DNA of 64,000 nucleotides, taken from positions 186,001 through 250,000 of the forward strand of contig NZ_JAEPJQ010000003.1 in the NCBI RefSeq assembly GCF_016827605.1, given 5' to 3'. The notes under the pieces were generated by a model that was given only the letters and a program-made list of their open reading frames with translations, was not told the origin of the DNA and ran no database searches. Below are positions 9,836 to 18,307 of the stretch, one piece after another. Numbering within the stretch: the stretch's first letter is position 1; each line of letters starts with the position of its first letter. Origin of the DNA: Hyunsoonleella ulvae. GTDB taxonomy: Bacteria; Bacteroidota; Bacteroidia; Flavobacteriales; Flavobacteriaceae. The position numbers were made by a program, and so were the translations under genes.

Positions 9836-9849
9836 TAAAAGTTTCCTGA
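9816..9849. promoter_or_regulatory. TetR operator: 12-bp perfect inverted repeat
   Basis: Arms TCAGGAAACTTT and AAAGTTTCCTGA (9816-9827 and 9838-9849) are perfectly complementary with a 10-base spacer. One arm lies in the -33/-7 spacer and the other just upstream of -33, an ideal place for a repressor. Binding by the adjacent TetR protein is inferred. Confidence 0.8.
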
Positions 9850-9960
9850 GTTTTAATATTTTTTTAACATCAATTTTACTTTAAAACGATTTCTCTTTAA
9901 TCAACGGGGACAATATTTTAGTTTTTTTAGGGTTGAAATACCTTAACTTTTAAAAATAGC

Positions 9961-9992
9961 TTGCCCTAATAGAATGAATTACTTTATTTTTG
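9961..9992 (+). promoter_or_regulatory. Promoter of the polyprenyl synthase gene
   Basis: TTG at 9961-9963 is followed after 21 bases by TATTTTTG at 9985-9992, a full consensus. The ATG lies only four bases after the -7 box, which points to a leaderless transcript. Confidence 0.7.
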
Positions 9993-9996
9993 TTTG

Positions 9997-10971
9997 ATGC
10001 TTTCAATAGAAAAATACCAGAATGAGTTTATTGATTACCTCAAGGCTTATTCAATAAGAAAAGAGCCTCAGAATTTATATAAACCTATAGACTATATATT
10101 AAGTTTGGGGGGTAAACGTCTTAGGCCTGTACTTACTTTAATGTCTACAGATATTTTTAATGGGGGTTATAAAAAGGCTTTAGATGCAGCATTGAGCATA
10201 GAAGTGTTTCATAACTTTTCATTAGTTCATGATGACATTATGGATGATGCACCCTTAAGGAGAGGGGAACAAACAGTTCATGAAAAATGGGATATTAATA
10301 CTGGAATTCTTTCTGGAGACGCCATGTTAATTATGGCGTATCAGTTATTTGAAAACTACGAGCCCAAAACCTTTAGGGAACTTGCAAAATTATTTAGTAA
10401 AACAGCATTGGAGGTTTGTGAGGGACAACAATATGATGTGGATTTTGAGACCAGAAATAATGTAACTATCCCAGAGTATTTAAAGATGATTGAGTACAAA
10501 ACTGCTGTTTTAGTTGGTGCAGCCATGAAAATGGGAGCTATTGTAGCCGGTGCTTCAGAAGCTGATCAGCATCATATTTATGAGTTTGGAAGAAATTTAG
10601 GTATTGCATTTCAGTTACAGGATGATTATTTAGATGCCTTTGGCAATCCAAAAACTTTTGGAAAACAAGTAGGAGGGGACATCATAGAGAATAAAAAGAC
10701 TTATTTGTATTTAAAAACCTTGGAGTTTGGTAATGATACAGAGCGAGAGCGTTTAGAACATTTGTATACTACAGATACTGCTGATGCAGAAGAAAAGATT
10801 GTTGCAGTTAAGGGTTTGTTTACATCTACTGGTGCAGCCCAAGCTACTAAAACTGCTGTTGAAGATTATACTACCAAAGCTTTTTCTGTTTTAGATACCT
10901 TAAATATTTCTGATGATAGAAAGCAAATTTTGAAGGAATTTGGAATAGGTTTAATGGGGAGAAAGGTGTAA
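9997..10971 (+). CDS. Polyprenyl (trans-prenyl) diphosphate synthase
   Basis: This 324-residue enzyme condenses isopentenyl diphosphate with allylic diphosphates to make a long isoprenoid chain, probably the menaquinone side chain. Visible motifs are GGKRLRP, the first Asp-rich motif (LVHDDIMDDAPLRRG, residues ~80-95) and the second (FQLQDDYLDAFG, ~208-220). Chain length cannot be told with confidence. The ATG at 9997 is chosen over the TTG one codon upstream because the -7 box ends at 9992. A small conserved-looking gene follows immediately and probably shares the mRNA. Confidence 0.95.
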   Translation: MLSIEKYQNEFIDYLKAYSIRKEPQNLYKPIDYILSLGGKRLRPVLTLMSTDIFNGGYKKALDAALSIEVFHNFSLVHDDIMDDAPLRRGEQTVHEKWDINTGILSGDAMLIMAYQLFENYEPKTFRELAKLFSKTALEVCEGQQYDVDFETRNNVTIPEYLKMIEYKTAVLVGAAMKMGAIVAGASEADQHHIYEFGRNLGIAFQLQDDYLDAFGNPKTFGKQVGGDIIENKKTYLYLKTLEFGNDTERERLEHLYTTDTADAEEKIVAVKGLFTSTGAAQATKTAVEDYTTKAFSVLDTLNISDDRKQILKEFGIGLMGRKV

Positions 10972-11322
10972 ATGGAAAGTCCTGCCTCATTTGACGATGT
11001 AATTATTAAGGCTAATGAATTAGAGTTGTACAAGAAGCTAATTCTTCAGCTTAATAAAGATTTCTTACTAGCTAATGTAGATTTAGATTTTCATGAAGAT
11101 ATTTTACCGTCTAGTTTGAAGTTAATTTTGCACGAAACAGTTTATAAATTAATACAAGAGAAATTTCCAGAATATTTAAATTTACTCTACATTATTGATG
11201 TTCCAGAACAGCAAGTAAAAGCCTTAAATGGAGATGATATTGTGGAACTCTCTGAGGAGGTTTCGTTTTTAATTTTAAAGCGCGAATGGCAGAAAGTTTG
11301 GTTTAGGCATAAATATTCTTAA
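10972..11322 (+). CDS. Small unknown protein cotranscribed with prenyl synthase
   Basis: This 116-residue soluble protein was not recognised. It is acidic and Leu-rich, with no signal peptide or membrane segment; the body looks mostly helical and ends KREWQKVWFRHKYS. Its ATG directly abuts the TAA of the prenyl synthase, so translational coupling is likely. Its stop codon overlaps the stop of the convergent gene at 11319. A role linked to isoprenoid or RNA metabolism would be a guess. Confidence 0.75.
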   Translation: MESPASFDDVIIKANELELYKKLILQLNKDFLLANVDLDFHEDILPSSLKLILHETVYKLIQEKFPEYLNLLYIIDVPEQQVKALNGDDIVELSEEVSFLILKREWQKVWFRHKYS

Positions 11323-11837
11323 AAGAAAAACCGAACAAAAGGTACCCACGGGTCTATATAAATGCTTTTTTCATTGTCGTGTAAAACATTATATCGCATA
11401 CCAAAAATAACATTACCACTGCGGTAACCAGCTCCTAGAAATAATGCTGGGGACCAATACTTATCATCATCAGCATTAACCCTAATATCATATCTTCTGC
11501 TTACATTAAGTTGCTCGAATTCTCCTGAAAGTTGAATTTCAGGTATTACGTTATAAAGTCCAATTACACTTCCACCTAAAACGGTGGTTTTAAAAACATC
11601 CTTTTGGTTGTTAAATGTGGCATTTAATCCAATGCCTAAAGCGACCTTGTTGTTGAATTCGTATATAGCACTTGGTGCAATTGTAGCACCAAAAAAACCG
11701 TTGCCAAGGTTTAAACCCAATCCTCCACCGTATCTTACATTTTTCCAAAATTTATCTTTATGGTCTTGTGCTTTACTTTGGTGTATACCAAAAAGTAATA
11801 ATGCAAATATGAGTAGGGTACTTTTAAAAACTGACAT
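11319..11837 (-). CDS. Outer-membrane beta-barrel-like exported protein
   Basis: This 172-residue protein has a signal peptide (MSVFKSTLLIFALLLFGIHQSKAQ) and then alternating aromatic/hydrophobic strands (for example KVALGIGLNATFNN and NVIFGMRYNVLHD) ending in WVPFVRFFF. The terminal Phe is the usual C-terminus of an outer-membrane barrel. Similar proteins are sometimes labelled alpha-ketoglutarate decarboxylase in flavobacterial genomes, and nothing here supports that activity. It overlaps the convergent upstream gene by four bases at the stop codons. The cellular role is unknown. Confidence 0.8.
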   Translation of the reverse strand: MSVFKSTLLIFALLLFGIHQSKAQDHKDKFWKNVRYGGGLGLNLGNGFFGATIAPSAIYEFNNKVALGIGLNATFNNQKDVFKTTVLGGSVIGLYNVIPEIQLSGEFEQLNVSRRYDIRVNADDDKYWSPALFLGAGYRSGNVIFGMRYNVLHDNEKSIYIDPWVPFVRFFF

Positions 11838-11872
11838 ATCTTTTTTTTATTAAAGATACTAGAATTTTAAGC

Positions 11873-11899
11873 AAAAAAAACCACGCTATTAAAGCGCGG
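11873..11899 (-). terminator. Terminator downstream of the OmpA/PD40 gene
   Basis: On the minus strand the arms CCGCGCT and AGCGTGG (one G-U pair) are followed by eight T residues. It would end transcription coming from the OmpA-family gene at 12090-13691. Confidence 0.75.
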
Positions 11900-12089
11900 T
11901 ATATTTTCAAATGGATGTGTAATTAATATATAATGTTTTTAAGAGATGTCTCGATTTCGAAATCAAAAGTATAGTTACTTCAAGTTTTCAACAAATGGGT
12001 ACCATAACTTTTAGATGATGGGACAAATAACTCGTTAAAACTCTAAAAGTGCTTGCACTTTATCTATTCATCGATATTTTTTTGAAGTT

Positions 12090-13691
12090 TTAATCTAGAA
12101 TTATGAATTCAACACGTCTGTTTTGTTGTAATTCATCAGCTGTACATTTCGATTTGCAATCTATTTTAGGTTGCGTTTCGCCAAAGCCTTTAAACTCTAG
12201 TCTACTTTTGGCAATACCATTTTTTATCAAAAACGCAACAGCAGAAGCAGCACGTTTATTAGATAAATTCATGTTGTAAGCTTCTCGCCCTTTATTATCG
12301 GTATGTGCATTTATAGAGAGTCTCATCTCAGGGTGTTCCCTTAATACTTTTACAATTTTGTTTAAAGAAACATGAGATTCTTCCTTTAAGCTCCATTTCG
12401 CAGAATCAAAATAGATGTTTTCTATTACTATAGATAGCTTATCATCAACTTTTTCAATTACAGGAGGTGTGGTATCTAACTCAAGGGTTTTATTATAACT
12501 AGTAGGTGTGCCCTCACTGGCTGTAAAATCAAAAGTTTTATTGATGTAGCCGTCCTTTTCAGTACTTATGGTATAAACCTCAAAAGGTAAAACTCCAAAA
12601 TTATAAGCACCATTATTATCAGTTAATTGTTTTGCAACTTCATTCCCATCTTCATCTTTTAAAACAACTACTGTATTGGGTAAGTGTATTTTAGATTCAG
12701 AGTGTACTACAAAACCTTCTAGGTTTTGCTTCACTTCTTCATTAGTGGCCACATACATATCATAACTGCCTTTACCATTAGGTCTGTTAGATGATAAATA
12801 CCCTTTGTTTCTTTCAGCTAGAAAATAAGCAACTTCATCATAAGATGAGTTTAAAGTATTTCCCATATTTCTTGGGGCTTTAACACCCTTTTCCAATATT
12901 CTGCTCACAAACACATCATAACCTCCTAGGTTTTTATGTCCTTTTGATGAGAAATATAAATACACACCATCTAGGGATAGAGACGGATATTTTTCATCTA
13001 AAGGTGTATTAACATTAGGGCCTAGATTTTCAGGAGTGCCTAACGAACCATCAGGATTTATATCAGCAACATACAAATCGTAGCCACCATAAGAATCGTT
13101 CATGTTAGATGAAAAGTACAGTTTATCTCCCTTTGGACTAACAAAGGGGTTTTCTATGGAAATATTAGCTTGATTGATGGATAGTAACTCTTGGTTTATC
13201 CAGTTACCATGAGAGTCTTCTTCTAAATCAGCTCTATATAATTTGTATTGTAACGAGTTTTCTTTACTGCTTCTGGTATAGTATACGGTTTTTTCATCAG
13301 GAGTAAATGTGAGTTGGTCTTCGCTATTGTTAGTGTTTAAAATTCTAGAAAATAGGAGTGGGGTAGACAAATCGCCGTCTTCTTTAATATCAAGACAAAA
13401 TAGGTCTTTGTAAGCCTCGTTTGTATTTGGATCTATTTTAGCGAGTGCTCCAATTTTTTTAGAAGACACCATAATTAATTTGTTTAAGAAAAAACCAGAA
13501 CCAAATTCAGAATATTTAGAGTTTACACCTGCATTTAATAAACTAAAATTATAGCCGTTAGTGCCAATATTTGAAGACGAAGTAACCGCTTTATTTGTGT
13601 CAATATCATTTTCTACGACAAAACTTGAAGTATCTTGGCCGTATGCGAAAGCAAAAGATAATACAATCACTGCAAAAACATTAATTTTCAT
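12090..13691 (-). CDS. OmpA-family protein with PD40 propeller repeats
   Basis: This 533-residue envelope protein begins with a signal peptide (MKINVFAVIVLSFAFAYGQ). Residues ~60-310 hold WD40-like/PD40 repeats (SPKGDKLYFSSN, SLDGVYLYFSSKG, each followed by GGYDVFV-type strands). A carboxypeptidase-regulatory-like domain follows (~320-390). The OmpA C-terminal peptidoglycan-binding domain comes last (~415-533; INAHTDNKGREAYNMNLSNK and GFGETQPK). It probably anchors an outer-membrane complex to peptidoglycan. Relatives often sit beside PorP/SprF proteins, but none lies here. It appears to be transcribed alone, with a terminator about 190 bases beyond its stop. Confidence 0.92.
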   Translation of the reverse strand: MKINVFAVIVLSFAFAYGQDTSSFVVENDIDTNKAVTSSSNIGTNGYNFSLLNAGVNSKYSEFGSGFFLNKLIMVSSKKIGALAKIDPNTNEAYKDLFCLDIKEDGDLSTPLLFSRILNTNNSEDQLTFTPDEKTVYYTRSSKENSLQYKLYRADLEEDSHGNWINQELLSINQANISIENPFVSPKGDKLYFSSNMNDSYGGYDLYVADINPDGSLGTPENLGPNVNTPLDEKYPSLSLDGVYLYFSSKGHKNLGGYDVFVSRILEKGVKAPRNMGNTLNSSYDEVAYFLAERNKGYLSSNRPNGKGSYDMYVATNEEVKQNLEGFVVHSESKIHLPNTVVVLKDEDGNEVAKQLTDNNGAYNFGVLPFEVYTISTEKDGYINKTFDFTASEGTPTSYNKTLELDTTPPVIEKVDDKLSIVIENIYFDSAKWSLKEESHVSLNKIVKVLREHPEMRLSINAHTDNKGREAYNMNLSNKRAASAVAFLIKNGIAKSRLEFKGFGETQPKIDCKSKCTADELQQNRRVEFIILD

Positions 13692-13815
13692 AATGTTGAG
13701 GGGTTTAATGGTTAATTGAATTTAAAAGTATTATGAAAAGAGGTATTGAGGAATTTTTTTGGACAAATCGCATGTTAAAATCGTTAACCTATTGAATTAT
13801 AGTGTTTTCTATAAA

Positions 13816-15330
13816 CTAAGCGTTTAGTTTTAGTAATTCGTCTATATAGTCTCTTGTGTTGGATAGTCTAGGTATTTTATGTTGGCCACCAAGCTTATCG
13901 TTTTGTTTTAGCCAATCATGAAATAGTTGAGGTCTAGCAATGTTAATGGTAGGCTTATTTAATGTAATATTATTGTAGCGTTTCGCTTCATAATCAGAGT
14001 TTAACGATTTTAGAGCATTATCAAATAATTCATTAAAGTAGTGAATGTCTTTTGGAGGCGTTTTAAACTCAATCAACCATTCGTGGGCACCTTTATCTTT
14101 ACCCTGCATAAAAATTGGAGCAGCCGTAAAATCTACAATTTCTGCTTTGGTGCGTTTACATACTTTTTTTAGTGCAGTCTCGGCATTTTCAATAATTAGC
14201 TCTTCTCCAAAAACATTAATGTGATGTTTGGTTCTACCAGATATTTTAATACGATAAGGGTTTAAGGACGTAAACCTTACCGTGTCACCAACTTTATAAC
14301 GCCACAATCCTGCATTGGTGGTTATAATTACAGCATAGTTTTTATTTAATTGTACTTCACTTAAAGGAATAGCTTTTTCATCTGAAGTAGCATATACCTC
14401 CATAGGAACAAATTCATAAAAAATTCCGTAATCAAGCATTAGCAGTAATTCATCAGAATTGTTTTGGTCTTGAATGGCAAAGAAACCTTCTGATGCGTTA
14501 TAGATTTCATAATACTTAAACTGCTTATTAGGCAGTATTTTTTTATATTGATCTTTATAAGGTACAAAGCTTACGCCTCCATGAAAATAAACTTCTAAAT
14601 TTGGCCATACATCAAGTAAACTTTGTCGTTCTGAGGTTTCTAAAACGTTATTCAATAGTACTAGCATCCACGAAGGTACACCAGCAAGACTGGTAACATT
14701 TTCGTTTATGGTTTCATCAACAATGGCTTGCATTTTGTGTTCCCAATCGCTCATTAAAGACACTTTATTGCTTGGGGTGCTGCTAAATTCTGCCCAAAAT
14801 GGCATGTTATCAATTAAAATAGCAGATAAGTCGCCAAATACAGTACCGTTTTCTTTATACAACTCTTTACTGCCTCCAAGTCTTAAACTTTTACCGGTAA
14901 ATAATTGAGAATTTTCATTGTTGTTTAAGTACATGCACAATAAATCCTTACTTGCAGCATAATGGCAATCTTCTAAAGATTCTTCACTTACTGGAATAAA
15001 TTTACTTTTTGCTCGTGTAGTGCCACTAGATTTTGCAAACCATTTAATGGGTGTGGGCCAAAATATATTGTTTTCTCCTTTTCTAGAATGCTCTATAGTA
15101 TCTTGCCAGCCATCGTAATTTTTAATAGGCACACGTTCAGCAAAGGTTTTGTAATTTTTAATGGAAGCAAAATCATAATGCTTGCCAATTTCTGTGTTTT
15201 TGGCAAAATCCAATAAACTTAAAAGGAGTTCCTCTTGCACTTCATTAGGGTATTTTAAAAACAATTCAATTTGATGAAATCGCTTCTTGAGAAACCAGGA
15301 TGCAATGGAATTAACTAAGGGAATTGGCAT
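13816..15330 (-). CDS. GH3-family acyl-adenylating amidosynthetase-like protein
   Basis: This 504-residue protein belongs to the GH3 auxin-responsive family of ANL adenylating enzymes. Plant members join amino acids to auxin or jasmonate, while bacterial substrates are mostly unknown. Three ATP-binding motifs are visible: AKSSGTTRAKSKFIPVS (residues ~100-117), YNASEGFFAIQDQ (~277-289) and LWRYKVGDTVRF (~345-356). The length is typical of the bacterial branch. It is divergent from the DUF2797 gene with a 44-base gap, so the two may share a control region. The acid and amine substrates cannot be named from context. Confidence 0.9.
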   Translation of the reverse strand: MPIPLVNSIASWFLKKRFHQIELFLKYPNEVQEELLLSLLDFAKNTEIGKHYDFASIKNYKTFAERVPIKNYDGWQDTIEHSRKGENNIFWPTPIKWFAKSSGTTRAKSKFIPVSEESLEDCHYAASKDLLCMYLNNNENSQLFTGKSLRLGGSKELYKENGTVFGDLSAILIDNMPFWAEFSSTPSNKVSLMSDWEHKMQAIVDETINENVTSLAGVPSWMLVLLNNVLETSERQSLLDVWPNLEVYFHGGVSFVPYKDQYKKILPNKQFKYYEIYNASEGFFAIQDQNNSDELLLMLDYGIFYEFVPMEVYATSDEKAIPLSEVQLNKNYAVIITTNAGLWRYKVGDTVRFTSLNPYRIKISGRTKHHINVFGEELIIENAETALKKVCKRTKAEIVDFTAAPIFMQGKDKGAHEWLIEFKTPPKDIHYFNELFDNALKSLNSDYEAKRYNNITLNKPTINIARPQLFHDWLKQNDKLGGQHKIPRLSNTRDYIDELLKLNA

Positions 15331-15374
15331 ATTTATGCTATCTTTAAGTTTTTAAAAATAACACTTTTTTTTAT

Positions 15375-16169
15375 ATGACCTATCAAGGTGTTTTGAGAAA
15401 AATGGAGACTGAATTTGCGAGTCCAATCCAATACTATTTAGTGTTTGAAAATGATTTTGTTAATATAAATCAGCTACTTAACAAACGCATTAAAATGGAA
15501 TTTGTTAGGTATCAATGTTTGAATTGTGGGTTAGATAAACCTATTTATAGGCAAGGTTTTGATAAGCAGTGTTTTTATCAAGTGCCGCAAGCTGCAGATT
15601 GGGTAATGCGTCCTGAATTAAGCAAGGCGCATATGGGTATTGAAGATCGTGATTTAGAATTTGAGAAAAACGCACAATTACAGCCGCATATTGTGTATTT
15701 GGCTAATTCTAGTAACGTAAAAGTTGGAGTAACCAGAAAAAGCCAGGTGCCAACCCGTTGGATAGATCAAGGTGCTCACGAAGCCATAGAGATTGTTGAA
15801 GTACCGAATCGTTACTTGGCAGGAATTACTGAAGTAGCATTAAAAGATCACGTGGCAGATAAAACAAACTGGCGTAACATGCTGAAGAATGATATTAAGG
15901 ATGAAAATTTGGTAGAATGGCGTGAACGATTAAAATCATTCATTCCAGAGGAAGTTCAAGATTATTTCATTGCTAACAATTCCGAAACCAATTTAGAATT
16001 TCCTGTACATAGATATCCAGAAAAGCCCAAGAGTTTAAATATTATTAAGGCTCAGTCTTATGAGGGTACGTTAGTTGGTGTAAAAGGGCAGTACCTAATT
16101 TTTGAGGATGATATTGTTTTTAATGTGAGAGCTAATGAAGGGTTGGTTTTGGATATTTCCCTTCTTTAA
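15375..16169 (+). CDS. DUF2797-family protein
   Basis: This 264-residue soluble protein matches my memory of the DUF2797 family, common in Bacteroidetes and of unknown function. A cysteine cluster near residues 53-72 (CLNCGLDKPIYRQGFDKQCF) looks metal-binding. The central part (KVGVTRKSQVPTRWIDQGA) resembles a GIY-YIG-like fold, with YLANSS about five residues before KVGVT. That resemblance is an inference. The gene is transcribed away from GH3 and appears alone. Confidence 0.8.
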   Translation: MTYQGVLRKMETEFASPIQYYLVFENDFVNINQLLNKRIKMEFVRYQCLNCGLDKPIYRQGFDKQCFYQVPQAADWVMRPELSKAHMGIEDRDLEFEKNAQLQPHIVYLANSSNVKVGVTRKSQVPTRWIDQGAHEAIEIVEVPNRYLAGITEVALKDHVADKTNWRNMLKNDIKDENLVEWRERLKSFIPEEVQDYFIANNSETNLEFPVHRYPEKPKSLNIIKAQSYEGTLVGVKGQYLIFEDDIVFNVRANEGLVLDISLL

Positions 16170-16211
16170 TACTCATCAAGAATATTGTGATAATTAGTTG
16201 CCCAATATGTT

Positions 16212-16835
16212 TTATAATACATATAGGTTAACGCTCTGGATTAGAGCAATACACATAAGTAATACACCAGTTATTTTATTGATAATAAGGGAAATGTTGC
16301 TAATCTTATTTTTAATAACCAAACTCACTTTACTATACCCATAGAGTGTAAATAGTTTTCCTAAATACACTCCTAGAAAGAATAAAAACAACACAGAAAA
16401 GGATGATTGTAGTGATAACATAAAATCGTTATTGTTTAATACGCCAAAGGCAATAATCCAAAATATTAAAACTGGAGGATTTAATACTCCTAAAATAAAC
16501 CCCGTTGCGTATTTAGATTGTATTATTTTTAGTTTTTTAGGTTTGCTTTCCGTTTGCTTTTTAAAGAAAAGGTAAGAGCCAACAACAAATAATATAGCGA
16601 CAATGGCGGTTTGAATCCATAAATTTTTATCAAAGAAATCCCGTATAACTTCGTTACAATCTAAAGCGTAGTAGGATAGTAAAACTTCTGCAAGGCCAGC
16701 AGTTAAAGCAATTTTAAATGCCTGTTTAGCATTTTCTTTAAGTGTTGTGTTTATTACTGCAATGTTAGAAGCTCCAAGTGGTAATGCACTTAATATGGAA
16801 GCAAAAATTCCTATGATTAGATATAGAAGTATCAT
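16212..16835 (-). CDS. LysE/RhtB-type amino-acid exporter
   Basis: This 207-residue membrane protein has about six hydrophobic segments and the LysE-superfamily start IIGIFASILSALPLGASNIAVINT. Family members export amino acids or similar metabolites across the inner membrane. The conserved central part reads GFILGVLNPPVLIFWIIAFG (residues ~113-132). The substrate is not predictable. It stands between DUF2797 (convergent) and rpsU, with no obvious operon partner. Confidence 0.85.
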   Translation of the reverse strand: MILLYLIIGIFASILSALPLGASNIAVINTTLKENAKQAFKIALTAGLAEVLLSYYALDCNEVIRDFFDKNLWIQTAIVAILFVVGSYLFFKKQTESKPKKLKIIQSKYATGFILGVLNPPVLIFWIIAFGVLNNNDFMLSLQSSFSVLFLFFLGVYLGKLFTLYGYSKVSLVIKNKISNISLIINKITGVLLMCIALIQSVNLYVL

Positions 16836-16873
16836 AGCAACTTTGTAGTATTAAAGTATAAAAGCTTACAAAC

Positions 16874-16905
16874 AAAAAATCCCGCTTACCTTAGTAAACG
16901 GGATT
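16874..16905 (-). terminator. rpsU terminator
   Basis: On the minus strand the 12-base arms AATCCCGTTTAC and GTAAGCGGGATT (one G-U pair) enclose a four-base loop, and a TTTTTTG run follows. It lies about 20 bases after the rpsU stop. Confidence 0.85.
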
Positions 16906-16926
16906 AGTATTATGTTATGAGAAAGA

Positions 16927-17121
16927 TTATATTTCTTCTTGGTCTCTCAAGCTTTGTATATAGGCAGCCTTTTGGATTTCGCGACGTCTTTTAACAGAAG
17001 GTTTAGTGAAATATTGATTTTCTCTTAAATTCTGCATTACTTGAACATTTCTATGCTTACGCTTGTAACGCTTTAAAGCACGTTCTATATTTTCTCCGTC
17101 TTTTACAATAATCTTTAACAT
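16927..17121 (-). CDS. rpsU: 30S ribosomal protein S21
   Basis: This 64-residue basic protein is ribosomal protein S21, which binds the small subunit near the anti-Shine-Dalgarno end of 16S rRNA. The core motif IERALKRYKRKHRNVQVMQN and the KPSVKRRREIQKAAY segment are diagnostic. It starts MLKIIVKDGENIERALK, as in other Bacteroidetes. A strong terminator follows. An approximate -7 box (CAACTTTG on the minus strand, 17164-17171) would give a leader of about 40 bases. Confidence 0.97.
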   Translation of the reverse strand: MLKIIVKDGENIERALKRYKRKHRNVQVMQNLRENQYFTKPSVKRRREIQKAAYIQSLRDQEEI

Positions 17122-17311
17122 ATATGTAATCTATTTTTATTCTAAGTATTTATTAAAGGGTTGCAAAGTTGAGGTTTTTAATTATGAAAACCTAATTTAT
17201 AGTGTTTTACTTTTAAATGGGGTGTCAAATACACGATAAATATTCTTGTTTTGTAAATATTAGCCTGTATTAAGCTTTGTAAAACAAGAAACTAGTATTT
17301 GTCTAAAAACA

Positions 17312-18136
17312 CTAAACTGCTACAGCACCTTTAATATGAGGATGGGGATCATAATCTACCAATGTGAAGTCCTCAAAATTAAAATCGAAAATATCTTTAA
17401 TTTCAGGATTAAGCATCATTTTTGGTAGCGGACGAATATCACGGGATAATTGTAACTCTAATTGATCATAGTGATTACTGTAGATATGTGCATCACCAAA
17501 GGTGTGTATAAATTCTCCTGCCTCGTAACCACAAACTTGTGCCATCATCATTGTAAATAGAGCATAAGATGCAATATTAAATGGAACTCCTAAAAATATA
17601 TCTGCACTGCGTTGGTACAACTGGCAAGATAATTTTCCGTTAGCTACGTAAAACTGAAAAAAAGCATGGCAGGGTGGAAGCGCAGCTTTTCCGTTAGCTA
17701 CGTTTTCTGAAAAACTTTTGGATGTATCTGGTAATACGGATGGGTTCCAAGCAGATACTAGCATACGCCTACTATTGGGATTGTTTTTTAAGGTATGAAT
17801 GACGTCTTTTATCTGATCAATTTCATCACTATTCCAATTACGCCATTGGTGTCCGTAAACAGGTCCTAAATCTCCCTGCTCATCAGCCCATTCATTCCAT
17901 ATGCGTACGCCGTTTTCAGTAAGATACTTAATATTGGTGTCGCCTTTTAAGAACCACAATAGTTCATAAATAATCGATTTTAAATGCAGTTTTTTTGTGG
18001 TAACCATAGGAAAACCTTCACTTAAATCAAAACGCATTTGGTATCCAAACACACTTTTGGTACCTGTGCCAGTGCGATCTCCTTTTTCATTTCCGTGTTC
18101 TAAAACGTGTTTTACTAAATCGTGATATTGCTTCAT
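17312..18136 (-). CDS. thyA: Thymidylate synthase
   Basis: This 274-residue enzyme methylates dUMP to dTMP with methylenetetrahydrofolate. The catalytic cysteine lies in [15 protein letters not shown] (residues ~154-168), followed by [20 protein letters not shown], the nucleotide-binding signature. The C-terminus [11 protein letters not shown] is intact. The ATG at 18136 is preferred to an in-frame TTG three codons upstream because it gives the usual start [15 protein letters not shown]. No folA gene follows, although thyA-folA pairs are frequent in bacteria. Confidence 0.97.
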   Translation of the reverse strand: MKQYHDLVKHVLEHGNEKGDRTGTGTKSVFGYQMRFDLSEGFPMVTTKKLHLKSIIYELLWFLKGDTNIKYLTENGVRIWNEWADEQGDLGPVYGHQWRNWNSDEIDQIKDVIHTLKNNPNSRRMLVSAWNPSVLPDTSKSFSENVANGKAALPPCHAFFQFYVANGKLSCQLYQRSADIFLGVPFNIASYALFTMMMAQVCGYEAGEFIHTFGDAHIYSNHYDQLELQLSRDIRPLPKMMLNPEIKDIFDFNFEDFTLVDYDPHPHIKGAVAV

Positions 18137-18307
18137 ATTAACCAATCCGCTATGGCGGAAATATCTTTTAAGTTATACATCTGCTTAATAAAAAACAGCG
18201 ATTACGAATTTAAAGAAAAAGAGAGGTATGTATCGGCTTTTAAAGTTGAGAAATATTAAAAGTTATTAACTGGTTCTGTCTGAAATTTAACTCTTGAAGA
18301 CAGGGAT

